Assembly (NCBI RefSeq): GCF_000316665.1
Contig: NC_019678.1
Coordinates: 3,224,001-3,288,000 of the forward strand
Source: Rivularia sp. PCC 7116
Lineage (GTDB): Bacteria > Cyanobacteriota > Cyanobacteriia > Cyanobacteriales > Nostocaceae
DNA length: 64,000 nt
Reading direction: 5' to 3'
Positions 45,819 to 56,648 of the stretch are shown in pieces; the first letter of the stretch is position 1, and every line of letters begins with the position of its first letter. Below the pieces are notes generated by a model. It had not been told where the DNA came from. It saw only the letters and a list, made by a program, of their open reading frames with translations, and did not search any database. The translations under genes were made by a program, and so were the position numbers.

Positions 45819-45965
45819 TCATTTGTCATTCGATGAAGCAGATGTAGATTGCGGATTTAGGACTCCATAAGTAAGAAGAAGCCTGAATCTAAGTTGATTA
45901 GAAAGTAACAAACTTTCGAGTACATAAACACAAATGGCAAATGACTAACGTAAGAGGACGTAACA
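45819..45965 (+). promoter_or_regulatory. Structured rplC-rplD spacer
   Basis: The ends of this 147-bp spacer pair with each other (gtcatttgtcatt at 45818-45830, aatggcaaatgac at 45933-45945, one G-T pair). An internal hairpin gaaagt/actttc lies at 45901-45917. The closed structure ends just before the rplD ribosome site, so it may affect L4 translation. In other bacteria L4 controls this operon, which makes the position notable. Confidence 0.45.
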
Positions 45966-46598
45966 ATGGTTGATTGTGCAGTTAAAAATTGGCAGGGAGA
46001 AGAAGTCGGACAGAAAACCTTGGATTTGAAAGTTGCCAAGGAAGAAAGTGCTTCTCATGTCGTTCATAGAGCCTTGGTTCGACAAATGACTAATGCTCGC
46101 CAGGGAAATGCTAGTACTAAAACCCGTGCCGAAGTTAGAGGTGGCGGTCGCAAACCCTGGAGACAAAAGGGAACAGGACGCGCCCGTGCAGGTTCTACTC
46201 GTTCGCCATTATGGCGCGGTGGTGGTGTAATCTTTGGACCAAAACCCAAAGATTACAATTTGAATATGAATCGTAAAGAGCGTCGTTTAGCTTTACGGAC
46301 TGCTTTGGGTAGTCGTTCTGAGGACATGATTGTAGTTGAAGAATTCAGCGAACAATTACAGCGTCCCAAGACAAAAGATTTAGTAGAAGCTATTTCTCGT
46401 TGGGGTTCTCAACCCGAACAAAAGACTTTATTGATTTTGTCGGAACGTTCGGAAAACGTATATTTATCAGCTCGCAATATAGAAAACGTTAGGTTGATGG
46501 TAGCAGACCAGCTTAATGTTTTTGATTTACTGCACGCAGACAAAATTGTGGTTACTGCATCAGCAATAGATAAAATTCAGGAGGTCTACGGTGCCTAA
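45966..46598 (+). CDS. rplD: Ribosomal protein L4
   Basis: 210 residues, with the L4 loop signature [20 protein letters not shown] that reaches into the exit tunnel. An agagga site lies 8 nt before the ATG. It overlaps rplW by 8 nt. In E. coli L4 represses its own operon by binding the leader; whether this happens here is unknown. Confidence 0.98.
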   Translation: MVDCAVKNWQGEEVGQKTLDLKVAKEESASHVVHRALVRQMTNARQGNASTKTRAEVRGGGRKPWRQKGTGRARAGSTRSPLWRGGGVIFGPKPKDYNLNMNRKERRLALRTALGSRSEDMIVVEEFSEQLQRPKTKDLVEAISRWGSQPEQKTLLILSERSENVYLSARNIENVRLMVADQLNVFDLLHADKIVVTASAIDKIQEVYGA

Positions 46599-46905
46599 AT
46601 TTGACCCCCGCAATCTTCCGGATTTAATCCGTCGTCCAATTGTTACCGAAAAGGCAACAATTGAGATGGAGTACAACAAATACACTTTTGAAGTGTTGCC
46701 AAAAGCAACTAAACCTCAAATAAAAGCGGCCATTGAAGGTTTATTTGATGTCAAAGTTTTAAAAGTAAATACTGCCGTCCAGCCTCGGAAAAAGAAGCGC
46801 GTTGGTAGATTTATTGGATTTAAACCTCAGCACAAGAAAGCAGTTGTCACCGTAGCATCAGGGGACGAAGAAAAGATTCGTCAGGTTCTGTTCCCAGACG
46901 TTTAA
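46591..46905 (+). CDS. rplW: Ribosomal protein L23
   Basis: 104 residues, starting GTG inside the rplD end, with aggagg 8 nt upstream within rplD, so translation is coupled. The sequence [20 protein letters not shown] and the C-terminal [20 protein letters not shown] loop are typical. L23 sits at the tunnel exit and docks trigger factor and SRP. Tandem ggttaaa heptamers follow the stop (46911-46938). Confidence 0.98.
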   Translation: MPKFDPRNLPDLIRRPIVTEKATIEMEYNKYTFEVLPKATKPQIKAAIEGLFDVKVLKVNTAVQPRKKKRVGRFIGFKPQHKKAVVTVASGDEEKIRQVLFPDV

Positions 46906-46910
46906 ATTTA

Positions 46911-46938
46911 GGTTAAAGGTTAGAGGTTAAAGGTTAAA
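46911..46938. repeat. Tandem heptamers in the rplW-rplB spacer
   Basis: Three to four units of ggttaaa/ggttaga begin 5 nt after the rplW stop codon, inside the ribosomal operon. Confidence 0.7.
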
Positions 46939-47052
46939 AGTAGAGAATTTGCAGCAAAAAGTGAATTAATAATTTTCTGTTCATCTCCCTATATTCCGAC
47001 CTCTTGCCATCCCCAATAACTATTTTCCTTCATAAACTTAAAGTTTAAAATT

Positions 47053-47916
47053 ATGGGTACTCGTTCATTTCGTCCCTACACCCCTAGTAACCGTCAAGCG
47101 ACGACTTCCGACTTTGCAGAAATTACAAAGTCAAAGCCAGAAAAATCTTTAACCCAGCATATTCATCGGGCTAAAGGTAGAAATAATCGTGGTGTAATTA
47201 CCAGTCGTCGTCGGGGTGGCGGACACAAACGTCTTTATCGGATTATCGATTTTAAAAGAGATAAGCGGGGCATTCCTGGTACCGTTCAAGCAATTGAATA
47301 TGACCCCAACCGTAATGCAAGAATCGCACTCGTAGCCTATGAAGATGGCGAAAAGCGCTATATCTTGCAACCAAATGGCATGAAAGTCGGAACCACAATT
47401 ATAGCTGGTCCGGATTCTCCTATTGAAAACGGTAATGCTTTACCTTTATCAAACATGCCCTTGGGTACCGGCGTACATAACGTAGAATTAATTGCTGGAA
47501 AAGGCGGTCAAATAGTACGTTCGGCTGGTGCAGTTGCTCAAGTAATGGCAAAAGATGGTAATTACGTTACTTTGAAACTGCCTTCGGGAGAAGTTCGGAT
47601 GATTCGGCGTGAATGTTACGCCACCATCGGACAGGTTGGTAACGTAGAAGCCAGAAACCAAAGCTTGGGTAAAGCAGGTAGAAATCGCTGGAGAGGTCGC
47701 CGTCCCAAGGTTAGAGGTAGTGTAATGAACCCTTGCGACCACCCCCACGGTGGTGGTGAAGGACGCGCACCAATTGGTCGTAGCGGTCCTGTAACGCCTT
47801 GGGGTAAACCGACTTTAGGTAAGAAAACTCGCAAGCCTAAAAAAGCAAGCAGTAAATTGATTGTTCGTCGCCGTCGTAAGTCCGGAAAGCGCGGACGCGG
47901 TGGTCGTCAGTCATAG
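47053..47916 (+). CDS. rplB: Ribosomal protein L2
   Basis: 287 residues. The C-terminal [18 protein letters not shown] holds the histidine region beside the peptidyl-transferase centre. The N-terminal part contains [19 protein letters not shown]. It ends in a basic tail (KRGRGGRQS). No Shine-Dalgarno site is visible before its ATG, unlike several neighbours. Confidence 0.98.
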   Translation: MGTRSFRPYTPSNRQATTSDFAEITKSKPEKSLTQHIHRAKGRNNRGVITSRRRGGGHKRLYRIIDFKRDKRGIPGTVQAIEYDPNRNARIALVAYEDGEKRYILQPNGMKVGTTIIAGPDSPIENGNALPLSNMPLGTGVHNVELIAGKGGQIVRSAGAVAQVMAKDGNYVTLKLPSGEVRMIRRECYATIGQVGNVEARNQSLGKAGRNRWRGRRPKVRGSVMNPCDHPHGGGEGRAPIGRSGPVTPWGKPTLGKKTRKPKKASSKLIVRRRRKSGKRGRGGRQS

Positions 47917-48094
47917 AATTTTGAGGACACTGCGTTGCCGAAGAATACAGCGATTATAGAAAGTGTCCGGGATTTGAGATTGTATATTTTGGAGCTTGAT
48001 AAAATCCGAAGTTTAAAATCTCAAATCCAGAATATGAAATTCAAAGTTCTTATCTCTAATAGCAAATCTAAAATCTCAAATCTTAAATTGTCCT
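47917..48094. repeat. rplB-rpsS spacer with inverted and direct repeats
   Basis: ggatttgagatt (47970-47981) and aatctcaaatcc (48017-48028) pair perfectly over 12 bp. aaatctcaaatc recurs directly at 48071-48082, just before rpsS. These look like spacer repeats that have spread into the operon. Confidence 0.65.
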
Positions 48095-48370
48095 ATGGGT
48101 CGTTCTCTTAAAAAAGGTCCCTTTATTGCAGACCATCTATTGAAAAAGATTGATAAGCTCAATGAGACCAATAAAAAAGAAGTCATTAAAACTTGGTCAA
48201 GAGCTTCAACTATTTTGCCTATGATGGTTGGTCATACCATCGCAGTTCATAACGGCAAACAACACGTTCCGGTTTTTATCAGCGACCAAATGGTTGGTCA
48301 TAAACTGGGAGAATTTGCTCCTACTCGTACTTATAGAGGTCACTCTAGAGACAAAAAAGGAGGTAGATAA
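48095..48370 (+). CDS. rpsS: Ribosomal protein S19
   Basis: 91 residues with the signature [16 protein letters not shown] near the C-terminus and the start [18 protein letters not shown]. It forms a complex with S13 in the 30S head. The ATG has no clear ribosome site. Confidence 0.98.
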   Translation: MGRSLKKGPFIADHLLKKIDKLNETNKKEVIKTWSRASTILPMMVGHTIAVHNGKQHVPVFISDQMVGHKLGEFAPTRTYRGHSRDKKGGR

Positions 48371-48421
48371 AACTACCGCTAATAGCGAATTGATGCGATT
48401 AGTAAAGGAGTAAAAATAATT

Positions 48422-48781
48422 ATGGCTACTGATACTAAAGAAGTAAAAGCGATTGCTCGGTATATACGTATGTCACCCTTTAAAGTACGTCGCGTACTTG
48501 ACCAGATTAGGGGACGTAGCTATCGGGAAGCGTTGATAATTTTGGAATTTATGCCTTATAGAGCCTGCGACCCGGTTTTAAAGGTTCTTAGAAGTGCTGC
48601 TGCGAATGCAGAGCATAATGAAGGATTAGATAGAGCTTCTCTAATAGTTTCGACTGCATTTGCAGACCAAGGTCCAGTATTTAAGCGCTATCAACCTAGA
48701 GCGCAGGGTAGAGCATATCAAATTCGCAAGCCCACATGTCATATAACCGTTGCAGTATCAGCAGATCCAGCAGCGAATTAA
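48422..48781 (+). CDS. rplV: Ribosomal protein L22
   Basis: 119 residues. ATG preceded by aaaggag. The core is [20 protein letters not shown], and the tunnel-lining hairpin is [20 protein letters not shown]. Spacing to rpsC is 90 bp. Confidence 0.98.
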   Translation: MATDTKEVKAIARYIRMSPFKVRRVLDQIRGRSYREALIILEFMPYRACDPVLKVLRSAAANAEHNEGLDRASLIVSTAFADQGPVFKRYQPRAQGRAYQIRKPTCHITVAVSADPAAN

Positions 48782-48871
48782 GTAAGCACTCAGCAATAGT
48801 AATTTGAAAATATAAAAAAACAAATTAACTAATAAACTATAGAGTGCGAAAAAAATTAGAGGAGATCATAA

Positions 48872-49624
48872 GTGGGACAAAAGATTAATCCAATTGGATT
48901 TCGCCTTGGAATTACAAAAGAACATCAATCTCGTTGGTTTGCAGACCCTTCTCGTTATCCCGAATTACTGCAAGAAGACCATAAGCTTCGTCAGTATATA
49001 GATAATAAATTAGGTAGAAACGCTCAAAATAATGCCGGTATTTCCGAAGTTAAAATTGAACGTAAAGCAGATCAAATTGACTTAGAAGTTCGTACTGCTA
49101 GACCTGGTGTAGTAGTAGGTAGAGGCGGACAAGGTATTGAAGCATTACGTACCGGACTACAAAAAGAATTAGGCGGTAATCGTCAAATTCGTATCAATGT
49201 AGTAGAAGTACAGCGCGTTGATGCTGATGCTTTTTTAATTGGCGAATACATAGCTCAACAACTCGAACGACGGGTTTCTTTCCGGAGAGTAGTACGTCAA
49301 GCGATACAAAGAGCGCAGCGTGCTGGCGTACAAGGAATCAAAATTCAAGTTAGCGGACGTTTGAACGGTGCAGAAATTGCCCGTACAGAATGGACTCGTG
49401 AAGGTAGAGTTCCATTACATACCTTAAGAGCTAATATTGATTACGCTTACGTAACCGCTAAAACTATATACGGTATCCTCGGCATTAAAGTTTGGGTATT
49501 CAAAGGAGAAGTTATTCCCGGAGAAGAAGAAGCACCAACTTCTAACCCCAGAAACGAACGAGAACCTCGTCGCCGTCAAAATCGCCGTCGTCCTTCCTTT
49601 GAAGACCGTTCAAATGAGAATTAG
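48872..49624 (+). CDS. rpsC: Ribosomal protein S3
   Basis: 250 residues, starting GTG with agaggag upstream. It carries the type 2 KH domain ([17 protein letters not shown]) at about 70-100 and the S3 C-terminal domain. A basic, disordered tail ([20 protein letters not shown]) is typical of cyanobacterial S3. Confidence 0.98.
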   Translation: MGQKINPIGFRLGITKEHQSRWFADPSRYPELLQEDHKLRQYIDNKLGRNAQNNAGISEVKIERKADQIDLEVRTARPGVVVGRGGQGIEALRTGLQKELGGNRQIRINVVEVQRVDADAFLIGEYIAQQLERRVSFRRVVRQAIQRAQRAGVQGIKIQVSGRLNGAEIARTEWTREGRVPLHTLRANIDYAYVTAKTIYGILGIKVWVFKGEVIPGEEEAPTSNPRNEREPRRRQNRRRPSFEDRSNEN

Positions 49625-49775
49625 TTGTTAGTTATTAGTTATTAGTTATTAGCTATTGGTTATATTTACTAAAAACTAACAACTATTGATAAAAAACTAT
49701 TCACCCTTCGGGTTTGCAGCCGCACTCTGCGCGCTGTTTCACTAACAACTAACTACTAAACACTAACAACTAACA
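49625..49775. repeat. rpsC-rplP spacer: heptamers around a GC-rich insert
   Basis: Units of ttagtta (49621-49665) and aactaac (49741-49773) flank a GC-richer block at about 49699-49740 that contains cttcgggtttgcagccgcac and ctgcgcgctg. The block differs in composition from everything around it and looks like a small inserted repeat inside the operon. Confidence 0.6.
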
Positions 49776-50201
49776 ATGTTAAGTCCAAAAAGAACTAAAT
49801 TCCGCAAACAACATCGCGGACGTATGAGAGGTTTAGCATCACGGGGTTGCAATATCAACTTTGGTGATTTTGCCCTCCAAGCTCAAGAACCATCTTGGAT
49901 TACCTCACGACAAATAGAAGCTTCTCGACGAGCCATGACTCGTTACGTGCGTAGGGGTGGAAAAATCTGGATTAGAGTATTTCCCGACAAGCCCGTAACA
50001 ATGCGTCCGGCAGAAACCCGAATGGGTTCTGGTAAAGGTAACCCGGAATATTGGGTAGCTGTAGTTAAACCAGGAAGAATCATGTTTGAAATTGCTGGTG
50101 TCGCAGAAGAAACTGCTCGTGAGGCAATGCGTTTAGCTTCACATAAGCTACCAATTAAAACTAAATTTATTGCCCGTGCCGATCAGGAGCCTTCCTCGTA
50201 G
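49776..50201 (+). CDS. rplP: Ribosomal protein L16
   Basis: 141 residues. The N-terminus [18 protein letters not shown] and the block [17 protein letters not shown] are L16 signatures; it binds near the A site of the 50S. The ATG directly follows the heptamer repeats, and no ribosome site is seen. Confidence 0.98.
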   Translation: MLSPKRTKFRKQHRGRMRGLASRGCNINFGDFALQAQEPSWITSRQIEASRRAMTRYVRRGGKIWIRVFPDKPVTMRPAETRMGSGKGNPEYWVAVVKPGRIMFEIAGVAEETAREAMRLASHKLPIKTKFIARADQEPSS

Positions 50202-50208
50202 ATTAATT

Positions 50209-50472
50209 ATGCCTTTTCCTAAAATTTCTGAAGCAAGAGATTTGAGTGACGAGCAGCTAACGCAAGAAATTAATGCTACTAAAAAGCAATTATTTGACTT
50301 GCGCTTGCAACAAGCAACTCGACAACTTGAGAAACCCGCACAGTTTAAACACTTACGTCACCGTCTAGCTCAATTAATGACGGTAGAAGGAGAACGTAAA
50401 CGCGCTGCAACTTCAGCAGTCACTGATGGGGGAGATCCTCAAGATCTTGCTGCTTCTCAAGATTCAGAGTAA
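50209..50472 (+). CDS. rpmC: Ribosomal protein L29
   Basis: 87 residues from ATG 50209, 7 nt after the rplP stop. An in-frame upstream start at 50170 would overlap rplP and adds a non-homologous head, so it was rejected. The core KQLFDLRLQQATRQLEKPAQ is standard L29. The C-terminal ~20 residues are an acidic/Ser extension (SAVTDGGDPQDLAASQDSE) beyond the usual ~65-residue length. Confidence 0.96.
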   Translation: MPFPKISEARDLSDEQLTQEINATKKQLFDLRLQQATRQLEKPAQFKHLRHRLAQLMTVEGERKRAATSAVTDGGDPQDLAASQDSE

Positions 50473-50532
50473 ATAAGCAAGTGAATAGTTATTTTTAGCT
50501 TGTCACTCATAACAACATGAAAATAGTAAATT

Positions 50533-50781
50533 ATGGCTATTAAAGAAAGAGTTGGCTTAGTAGTCAGCGACAAAATGGAAAAAACTGTAGTAGTTGCCGT
50601 TGAAAACCGCGATAGCCATCAGAAGTACGGCAAAATTGTAGTTACAACCAGACGCTACAAAGCTCACGACGAAGAAAATAACTGTAAAGAAGGCGATCGC
50701 GTTCGCATTCAGGAAACCAGACCCCTAAGCAAGACTAAGCGCTGGCAGGTCAAGGAAGTCCTCAGTAGCAGGAATAATTGA
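50533..50781 (+). CDS. rpsQ: Ribosomal protein S17
   Basis: 82 residues. An OB-fold 16S rRNA binder with [19 protein letters not shown] at the N-terminus and [18 protein letters not shown] near the C-terminus. It contains one HIP1 site. Confidence 0.98.
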   Translation: MAIKERVGLVVSDKMEKTVVVAVENRDSHQKYGKIVVTTRRYKAHDEENNCKEGDRVRIQETRPLSKTKRWQVKEVLSSRNN

Positions 50782-50829
50782 TAAACATCGGTTGTTACAT
50801 AGCTAACAACTTTACAATGGAGAAGAATT

Positions 50830-51198
50830 GTGATACAAGCCCAGTCTTACCTTAACGTTGCGGATAACAGCGGTGCCCGTAAATTAATGTGCATCCGCGT
50901 TCTGGGTGCTGGAAACCGTAGCTATGGCAGCATTGGCGATAGGATTATCGCCGTAGTCAAAGATGCCCAACCGAATATGGCAATTAAGAAGTCTGATGTA
51001 GTTCAGGCTGTGATTGTACGTACAAAGAAAGGCGTAAATCGTGACAGTGGCATGACAATCCGTTTTGATGACAATGCCGCAGTCATAATCAACCAAGATG
51101 GAAACCCCAGAGGAACGCGGGTATTTGGTCCTGTGGCGCGTGAATTGCGCGAAAAAAACTTTACTAAAATAGTTTCTCTGGCACCGGAGGTACTGTAA
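50830..51198 (+). CDS. rplN: Ribosomal protein L14
   Basis: 122 residues, starting GTG with tggag upstream. Signature: [20 protein letters not shown] then CIRVLG. Its stop overlaps the rplX start by one base (taatg), which implies coupled translation. Confidence 0.98.
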   Translation: MIQAQSYLNVADNSGARKLMCIRVLGAGNRSYGSIGDRIIAVVKDAQPNMAIKKSDVVQAVIVRTKKGVNRDSGMTIRFDDNAAVIINQDGNPRGTRVFGPVARELREKNFTKIVSLAPEVL

Positions 51199-51551
51199 TG
51201 ACAGTTAAGAAAAAATCAAAACCTCAATTTCATAAGATGCACGTCAAAACTGGGGATACCGTACAGGTAGTTTCTGGTAAAGACAAAGGTAAAGTCGGTG
51301 AAATTGTTCGGGCAATTCCTAAAGATAGTAAAGTAATTGTCAAGGGTGTGAATGTAAAAACGAAGCACGTTAAGCCGCAACAGGAAGGCGAATCCGGGAA
51401 AATTTTGACTCAAGAATTCCCTATTCATAGTTCTAACGTGATGCTTTATTCCACCAAGGAAAACGTAGCTTCTCGCGTATGTTACACCTTTACCCAAGAG
51501 GGTAAAAAAGTGCGTATGTTGAAGAAAACCGGGGAAATTTTAGATAAATAG
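51198..51551 (+). CDS. rplX: Ribosomal protein L24
   Basis: 117 residues. The KOW motif reads [20 protein letters not shown]. It has a cggagg site inside the end of rplN. L24 initiates 50S assembly. Confidence 0.98.
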   Translation: MTVKKKSKPQFHKMHVKTGDTVQVVSGKDKGKVGEIVRAIPKDSKVIVKGVNVKTKHVKPQQEGESGKILTQEFPIHSSNVMLYSTKENVASRVCYTFTQEGKKVRMLKKTGEILDK

Positions 51552-51633
51552 TTAGGAATTAAGAGTTAAGATATAGCTCGTAATTTTTAACCACTTTATT
51601 CCCTGACCAAGCCCAGGGATTAGGAGAAAAAAA

Positions 51634-52179
51634 ATGGCAGTAGGATTAAAAAGTAAATACCTTGAAACTATTGTCCCCAATTTGATGAAGCAATTTGAAT
51701 ATACAAATATTCATCAGGTGCCCAAAGTTATAAAAGTAACTGTTAACCGAGGGTTGGGGGAAGCTTCTCAAAATGCAAAAGCATTAGAAGCATCTTTAAG
51801 CGAAATTGCAATTATTACCGGTCAAAAGCCTGTAGTTACTAGAGCTAAAAAAGCGATCGCGGGTTTTAAAATTCGTGAAGGTATGCCTGTAGGAGTAATG
51901 GTTACTCTGAGAAGCTCTAAGATGTACAACTTTCTCGACCGTTTAATTAATTTGTCATTGCCTCGGATTCGTGACTTTCGCGGTATCAGTCCGAAAAGCT
52001 TTGACGGTCGTGGTAATTACACTTTGGGTGTCAGAGAGCAACTGATTTTTCCAGAGGTTGAATACGACAAAATTGACCAAATTCGTGGAATGGATATTTC
52101 CATCATTACTACAGCTAGGGATGACGAAGAAGGTCGCGCTTTACTAAAAGAGATGGGAATGCCCTTCCGGGAGCAATAA
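51634..52179 (+). CDS. rplE: Ribosomal protein L5
   Basis: 181 residues. The block [20 protein letters not shown] and the C-terminal [16 protein letters not shown] are typical. It binds 5S rRNA and has an aggag site. rpsN, which follows rplE in many bacteria, is missing: rpsH comes next after 21 bp. Confidence 0.98.
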   Translation: MAVGLKSKYLETIVPNLMKQFEYTNIHQVPKVIKVTVNRGLGEASQNAKALEASLSEIAIITGQKPVVTRAKKAIAGFKIREGMPVGVMVTLRSSKMYNFLDRLINLSLPRIRDFRGISPKSFDGRGNYTLGVREQLIFPEVEYDKIDQIRGMDISIITTARDDEEGRALLKEMGMPFREQ

Positions 52180-52200
52180 GTTCATTTAACAGAGGAAAAG

Positions 52201-52602
52201 ATGGCGGCAAACGACACAATTGCAGATATGCTGACGCGCATCCGCAACGCCAATTTGGCTCGGCACCAAACAACACAGGTGCCAGCGACAAAAATGACCC
52301 AAAGTATAGCTAAAGTACTTCAGGAAGAAGGCTTTATCACCGACTTTGAGACATCTGGAGAAGGATGGAGCAGCAAATTGGTAATTTCTTTAAAATACAA
52401 GGGAAAAAATCGTCAACCAATTATTACTACTCTTAAAAGGGTTTCTAGACCTGGTTTGCGAGTTTATTCCAACAAGAAAGATTTACCAAGAGTATTAGGT
52501 GGCATTGGTATCGCCATTATATCTACATCCTCCGGCATCATGACCGACCGTCAAGCACGCCAACAAAATGTAGGCGGCGAAGTACTTTGCTACGTTTGGT
52601 AG
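52201..52602 (+). CDS. rpsH: Ribosomal protein S8
   Basis: 133 residues. N-terminus [20 protein letters not shown]-terminal signature [18 protein letters not shown]. It has an agagga site. S8 is the autoregulator of the spc operon in E. coli; no matching RNA site was identified here. Confidence 0.98.
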   Translation: MAANDTIADMLTRIRNANLARHQTTQVPATKMTQSIAKVLQEEGFITDFETSGEGWSSKLVISLKYKGKNRQPIITTLKRVSRPGLRVYSNKKDLPRVLGGIGIAIISTSSGIMTDRQARQQNVGGEVLCYVW

Positions 52603-52647
52603 TAAAAAATAACGCAACCCCGGAGAGATTTTTAAGGACAAAAAACC

Positions 52648-53199
52648 ATGTCTAGAATTGGTAAACAACCAATAGCAGTACCGGCTAAGGTACAAATAAA
52701 GATTGAGGGAGCCTCCATATCTGTCAAGGGTCCCAAAGGAGAACTATCTCGCGAACTACCCACTCAGGTAAGCGTTTCTCAAGAGGGAGATACTTTAACA
52801 GTATCCCGTCAAGACGATTCGAGAGTATGCCGCCAAATGCACGGATTAAGCCGCAGTTTGGTTTCCAATATGGTTGAAGGCGTTTCTCAAGGATTCCAGC
52901 GCAAGCTACAGCTCCAAGGGGTTGGTTATCGAGCGCAGGTTAAGGGAAAAGATTTAGTCTTGAATGTTGGTTACAGTCATCCTGTAGAAATTACTCCACC
53001 AGATGGAGTTCAATTTGCGATTGAAGACAAAGGTCTGACTATCGTTGTCAGCGGATATGACAAGGAAATCGTAGGCAATACATCCGCTCGAATTCGCGCC
53101 GTTCGTCCTCCCGAGCCTTACAAAGGTAAAGGTATTCGCTATGAGAACGAAGTTGTAAGGCGTAAAGCTGGTAAAGCTGGTAAAGGTGGTAAGAAGTAG
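52648..53199 (+). CDS. rplF: Ribosomal protein L6
   Basis: 183 residues, two related domains, starting [20 protein letters not shown]. The C-terminal block [20 protein letters not shown] is diagnostic. A Gly/Lys tail ends the protein. Confidence 0.98.
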   Translation: MSRIGKQPIAVPAKVQIKIEGASISVKGPKGELSRELPTQVSVSQEGDTLTVSRQDDSRVCRQMHGLSRSLVSNMVEGVSQGFQRKLQLQGVGYRAQVKGKDLVLNVGYSHPVEITPPDGVQFAIEDKGLTIVVSGYDKEIVGNTSARIRAVRPPEPYKGKGIRYENEVVRRKAGKAGKGGKK

Positions 53200-53210
53200 A
53201 TTATTAAATC

Positions 53211-53573
53211 ATGAAATTTACCCGCAAACAATCAAAACAGCGTCGCCATCGACGCATCCGAGGGAAAGTATTTGGGTCTTCCGAACGTCCTCGTTTAGCA
53301 GTATATCGTTCTAACGAAAATATTTATGCTCAAGTGATTGATGATACTAATCATCGGACTTTAGCTACAGCATCGAGTATAGAACCAGAATTAAAATCTA
53401 AGTTAAGCTCTGGCTCCAATCAGCAGGCTTCAGCAGAAGTTGGTAAAACTTTAGCTGCAAGAGCTTTAGAAAAAGGCATCAATCAAGTCGTATTTGACCG
53501 CGGAGGTAATCTTTACCACGGACGTGTCAAAGCTTTGGCTGATGCGGCAAGAGAAGGCGGTTTAAATTTCTAA
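53211..53573 (+). CDS. rplR: Ribosomal protein L18
   Basis: 120 residues. The 5S rRNA binder with [18 protein letters not shown] and [20 protein letters not shown] at the C-terminus. It begins 11 nt after rplF. Confidence 0.98.
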   Translation: MKFTRKQSKQRRHRRIRGKVFGSSERPRLAVYRSNENIYAQVIDDTNHRTLATASSIEPELKSKLSSGSNQQASAEVGKTLAARALEKGINQVVFDRGGNLYHGRVKALADAAREGGLNF

Positions 53574-53673
53574 AATTATCGGCGATGCAAGGCACGTAGT
53601 AAATAAATACTAAGTAAATTATTTATCGCTAATTATTTGGTAACCGATAAGTAAATTCACAGAGCATATAAGT

Positions 53674-54201
53674 ATGGCAAACAATCGTCGTAAAACGAGC
53701 CGAGCAAAAAAAGAAGAGACTAACTGGCAAGAGCGGGTAATTCAAATCCGACGAGTAAGTAAAGTTGTTAAAGGTGGTAAAAAACTTAGCTTCCGGGCAA
53801 TTGTAGTTGTCGGCAACGAGCGCGGTCAAGTTGGTGTGGGAGTAGGTAAAGCTAGTGATGTTATCGGAGCCGTAAAAAAAGGCGTAGCCGATGGCAAGAA
53901 GCATTTAGTAGATATCCCCATAACCAAATCTAATTCTATTCCTCATCCCACCAATGGCATTGGTGGCGGTGCTAAAGTCATCATGCGCCCTGCGGCACCA
54001 GGTACTGGTGTAATCGCCGGTGGTGCAGTACGTACAGTACTAGAATTGGCAGGGGTTCGTAATATATTAGCTAAACAACTTGGCTCTAATAATCCTTTGA
54101 ACAATGCCAGAGCCGCAATGAATGCTCTTGGTGTATTGCGTAACTTTAAAGAAGTTGCCGAAGACAGAGATGTCAGTATAGAAAAGCTCTACGCACAGTA
54201 G
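53674..54201 (+). CDS. rpsE: Ribosomal protein S5
   Basis: 175 residues. The double-stranded RNA-binding fold has [20 protein letters not shown], and the S5 core is [19 protein letters not shown]. rplO follows directly; rpmD (L30), found here in many other bacteria, is absent. Confidence 0.98.
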   Translation: MANNRRKTSRAKKEETNWQERVIQIRRVSKVVKGGKKLSFRAIVVVGNERGQVGVGVGKASDVIGAVKKGVADGKKHLVDIPITKSNSIPHPTNGIGGGAKVIMRPAAPGTGVIAGGAVRTVLELAGVRNILAKQLGSNNPLNNARAAMNALGVLRNFKEVAEDRDVSIEKLYAQ

Positions 54202-54249
54202 AGTTGCAAAATAGAATTGTCGTGTAAATAAATACAGATAATTAATACT

Positions 54250-54693
54250 ATGAGACTACACGATGCTCGCCCTCAGAAGGGTTCAAAAAATCGCGGTCGG
54301 CGTGTCGGACGCGGAATTGCAGCAGGTCAAGGCGCTAGTTGCGGTTTCGGTATGCGGGGTCAGAAATCCCGTTCTGGTAGGGGAACTAGACCGGGTTTTG
54401 AAGGCGGTCAACAACCCCTTTATCGTCGAGTACCTAAACTTAAAGGTTTTCCCCTCGTTAATCGTAAAATATACACTACGATTAATGTAGAGAAGCTATC
54501 TTCACTTCCGGCAAATACAGAAGTTAATGCGACCTCGTTACAGGAGAATGGTATTCTCACTGCCGTACAAGGGCCATTAAAAATTCTAGGAGATGGAGAA
54601 TTGAACGTTGCTCTTAAGGTACAAGCCGCAGCTTTCACGGGTACGGCTCGTAGCAAAATTGAGGCAGCTGGTGGCAGTTGTGAAATTGTATAA
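54250..54693 (+). CDS. rplO: Ribosomal protein L15
   Basis: 147 residues. N-terminal Gly/Arg-rich arm ([20 protein letters not shown]) and the signature [19 protein letters not shown]. It lies directly before secY. Confidence 0.98.
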   Translation: MRLHDARPQKGSKNRGRRVGRGIAAGQGASCGFGMRGQKSRSGRGTRPGFEGGQQPLYRRVPKLKGFPLVNRKIYTTINVEKLSSLPANTEVNATSLQENGILTAVQGPLKILGDGELNVALKVQAAAFTGTARSKIEAAGGSCEIV

Positions 54694-54771
54694 GTGACTT
54701 AGCTTTCAACTTGCACTCTTCGTATTACCGCCATCAGGTGCCTGGTTAACATTCATCGGTAGATCGTCATT

Positions 54772-56085
54772 ATGATAAGTCGAGATAGAGCACCAACAGC
54801 TCAAGAAACTTTTATGCAGATGGCACAAGCAGCCGGTTTGAGAGGTCGGCTGTTTGTCACCATAGGTATCTTACTTTTGATTCGTTTGGGTATTTATATA
54901 CCTATTCCAGGAATAGATCGGGTGCGATTTAGTGCCGCTATGTCACAAGGTAATGGCTTAGCAGGGATATTAGATATCTTCTCTGGTGGTGGTTTTTCTG
55001 CTTTAGGAGTATTTACCCTAGGTATTTTACCTTTTATCAATGCTTCAATTATCATTCAACTGCTCACCGCTGCAATCCCCAGTTTAGAAAAGTTACAGAA
55101 AGACGAAGGTGAAGCAGGAAGGCGGAAGATTTCACAAATTACACGATACGTTGCTTTGGGTTGGGCAATTGTTCAAAGCATATTTATTTCATCAGTTTGG
55201 CTGAAAAACTTTGCTCTTGACTTCGGTCCTATTTTTGTATTTGAAACTGCCTTGGCTTTAGTGGCTGGCTCGATGTTCGTGATGTGGGCATCCGAAGTAA
55301 TTACGGAGCGGGGAATTGGTAATGGAGCTTCATTACTTATTTTCCTCAATATTGTCTCGTCTTTACCTACAACTCTGGGTAGCACTATTAGTTTTGCTCA
55401 AGTTGGTGGTCGTGAAGCTGTAGGTCAAGTAGTTGTATTGCTTTTACTGTTCTTAGCAACAATTATTGGTATCGTATTCGTTCAAGAAGGAATGCGACGG
55501 ATTCCAATTATTTCAGCTAGACGGCAAGTAGGTAGAAGAGTTCTTGCAGAACAACGTAGTTTCTTACCCTTGAGACTTAATCAAGGTGGAGTAATGCCGA
55601 TTATTTTTGCAACCGCAATCTTAAGCTTACCGCTTTTAATTGGAAACTTTACTCAAAATCAGCAAATAGCTAACTTTACAAGCACTTATCTAAATCCAGG
55701 TGGTTCTGGTTGGTGGGCTTACGCTTTAATTTACCTGTTTTCAATTATTTTCTTTAGCTACTTTTACTCTTCTTTGATTGTCAACCCAGTTGATATCGCT
55801 CAAAACTTGAAAAAGATGGGTTCTTCTATTCCAGGTATTCGCCCTGGTAAAGCTACAAGTGAATATCTTGAAAGAGTTTTGAATCGTCTCACCTTTCTAG
55901 GTGCTGGCTTTTTGGGATTGGTTGCGATTATTCCCACTGTGGTTGAAAGGGTATTGAACGTACCCACTTTCCGTGGTTTAGGTGCTACGTCCTTATTAAT
56001 TCTCGTTGGTGTGGCTATTGATACAGCGAAGCAAATCCAAACTTACGTTATCTCTCAACGTTATGAAGGGATGGTGAAACAATAG
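54772..56085 (+). CDS. secY: Protein translocase subunit SecY
   Basis: 437 residues with about ten membrane helices: the channel of the Sec system in the plasma and thylakoid membranes. Motifs: IYIPIPGIDRVRF, the plug/helix-2 region SGGGFSALGVFTLGILPFIN, and the cytosolic loop GMRRIPIISARRQVGRR. Its stop overlaps the adk GTG start by one base. Confidence 0.98.
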   Translation: MISRDRAPTAQETFMQMAQAAGLRGRLFVTIGILLLIRLGIYIPIPGIDRVRFSAAMSQGNGLAGILDIFSGGGFSALGVFTLGILPFINASIIIQLLTAAIPSLEKLQKDEGEAGRRKISQITRYVALGWAIVQSIFISSVWLKNFALDFGPIFVFETALALVAGSMFVMWASEVITERGIGNGASLLIFLNIVSSLPTTLGSTISFAQVGGREAVGQVVVLLLLFLATIIGIVFVQEGMRRIPIISARRQVGRRVLAEQRSFLPLRLNQGGVMPIIFATAILSLPLLIGNFTQNQQIANFTSTYLNPGGSGWWAYALIYLFSIIFFSYFYSSLIVNPVDIAQNLKKMGSSIPGIRPGKATSEYLERVLNRLTFLGAGFLGLVAIIPTVVERVLNVPTFRGLGATSLLILVGVAIDTAKQIQTYVISQRYEGMVKQ

Positions 56086-56642
56086 TGACCAGGATTATTT
56101 TTTTAGGTCCCCCAGGAGCTGGTAAAGGTACTCAAGCTAAAACTTTAGCAGACCATTGGAAAGTTCCCCACATTTCAACTGGCGATATACTCCGCGAAGC
56201 AATCAAAGAACAAACACCTTTGGGTGTGAAGGCAAAAAGTTTCGTGGATAGCGGTCAGTTGGTTCCTAGCGAACTAGTGCAAGATATGGTAGAAGAGCGG
56301 TTGCAAAAAGCGGATACTAATTCCGGATGGATTTTGGATGGTTTTCCTCGCACCGTAGAACAAGCCACTTTTTTAGATAACTTGTTGAAAAAAATGAATT
56401 TGGGTGGTGCATTAGTAATTAATTTAGATGTGCCCGACGAGGTAGTGGTTGGTCGTTTGCTCGAACGCGGACGCAAAGATGATACCGAAGAAGTTATTCG
56501 TCGTCGTCTGGAAGTTTACCGTTCCGAGACTACACCTTTGATTGATTATTATGGCGATCGCAATCAATTGGTTGTAATAAATGGTAATCAATCTGCCCTA
56601 GAAGTTACTTCTAATCTGAAGCAATTAGTTGTTAGTTGTTAG
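56085..56642 (+). CDS. adk: Adenylate kinase
   Basis: 185 residues. The P-loop is FLGPPGAGKGTQAKTL, with DGFPRTVEQA and RRRLEVYRSETTPLIDYY downstream. The LID is the short type without a zinc site. GTG start overlapping secY. The last codons (LVVSC) lie in heptamer repeats (ttagttg), and a perfect 14-bp inverted repeat follows. Confidence 0.97.
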   Translation: MTRIIFLGPPGAGKGTQAKTLADHWKVPHISTGDILREAIKEQTPLGVKAKSFVDSGQLVPSELVQDMVEERLQKADTNSGWILDGFPRTVEQATFLDNLLKKMNLGGALVINLDVPDEVVVGRLLERGRKDDTEEVIRRRLEVYRSETTPLIDYYGDRNQLVVINGNQSALEVTSNLKQLVVSC

Positions 56643-56648
56643 AAGTAT

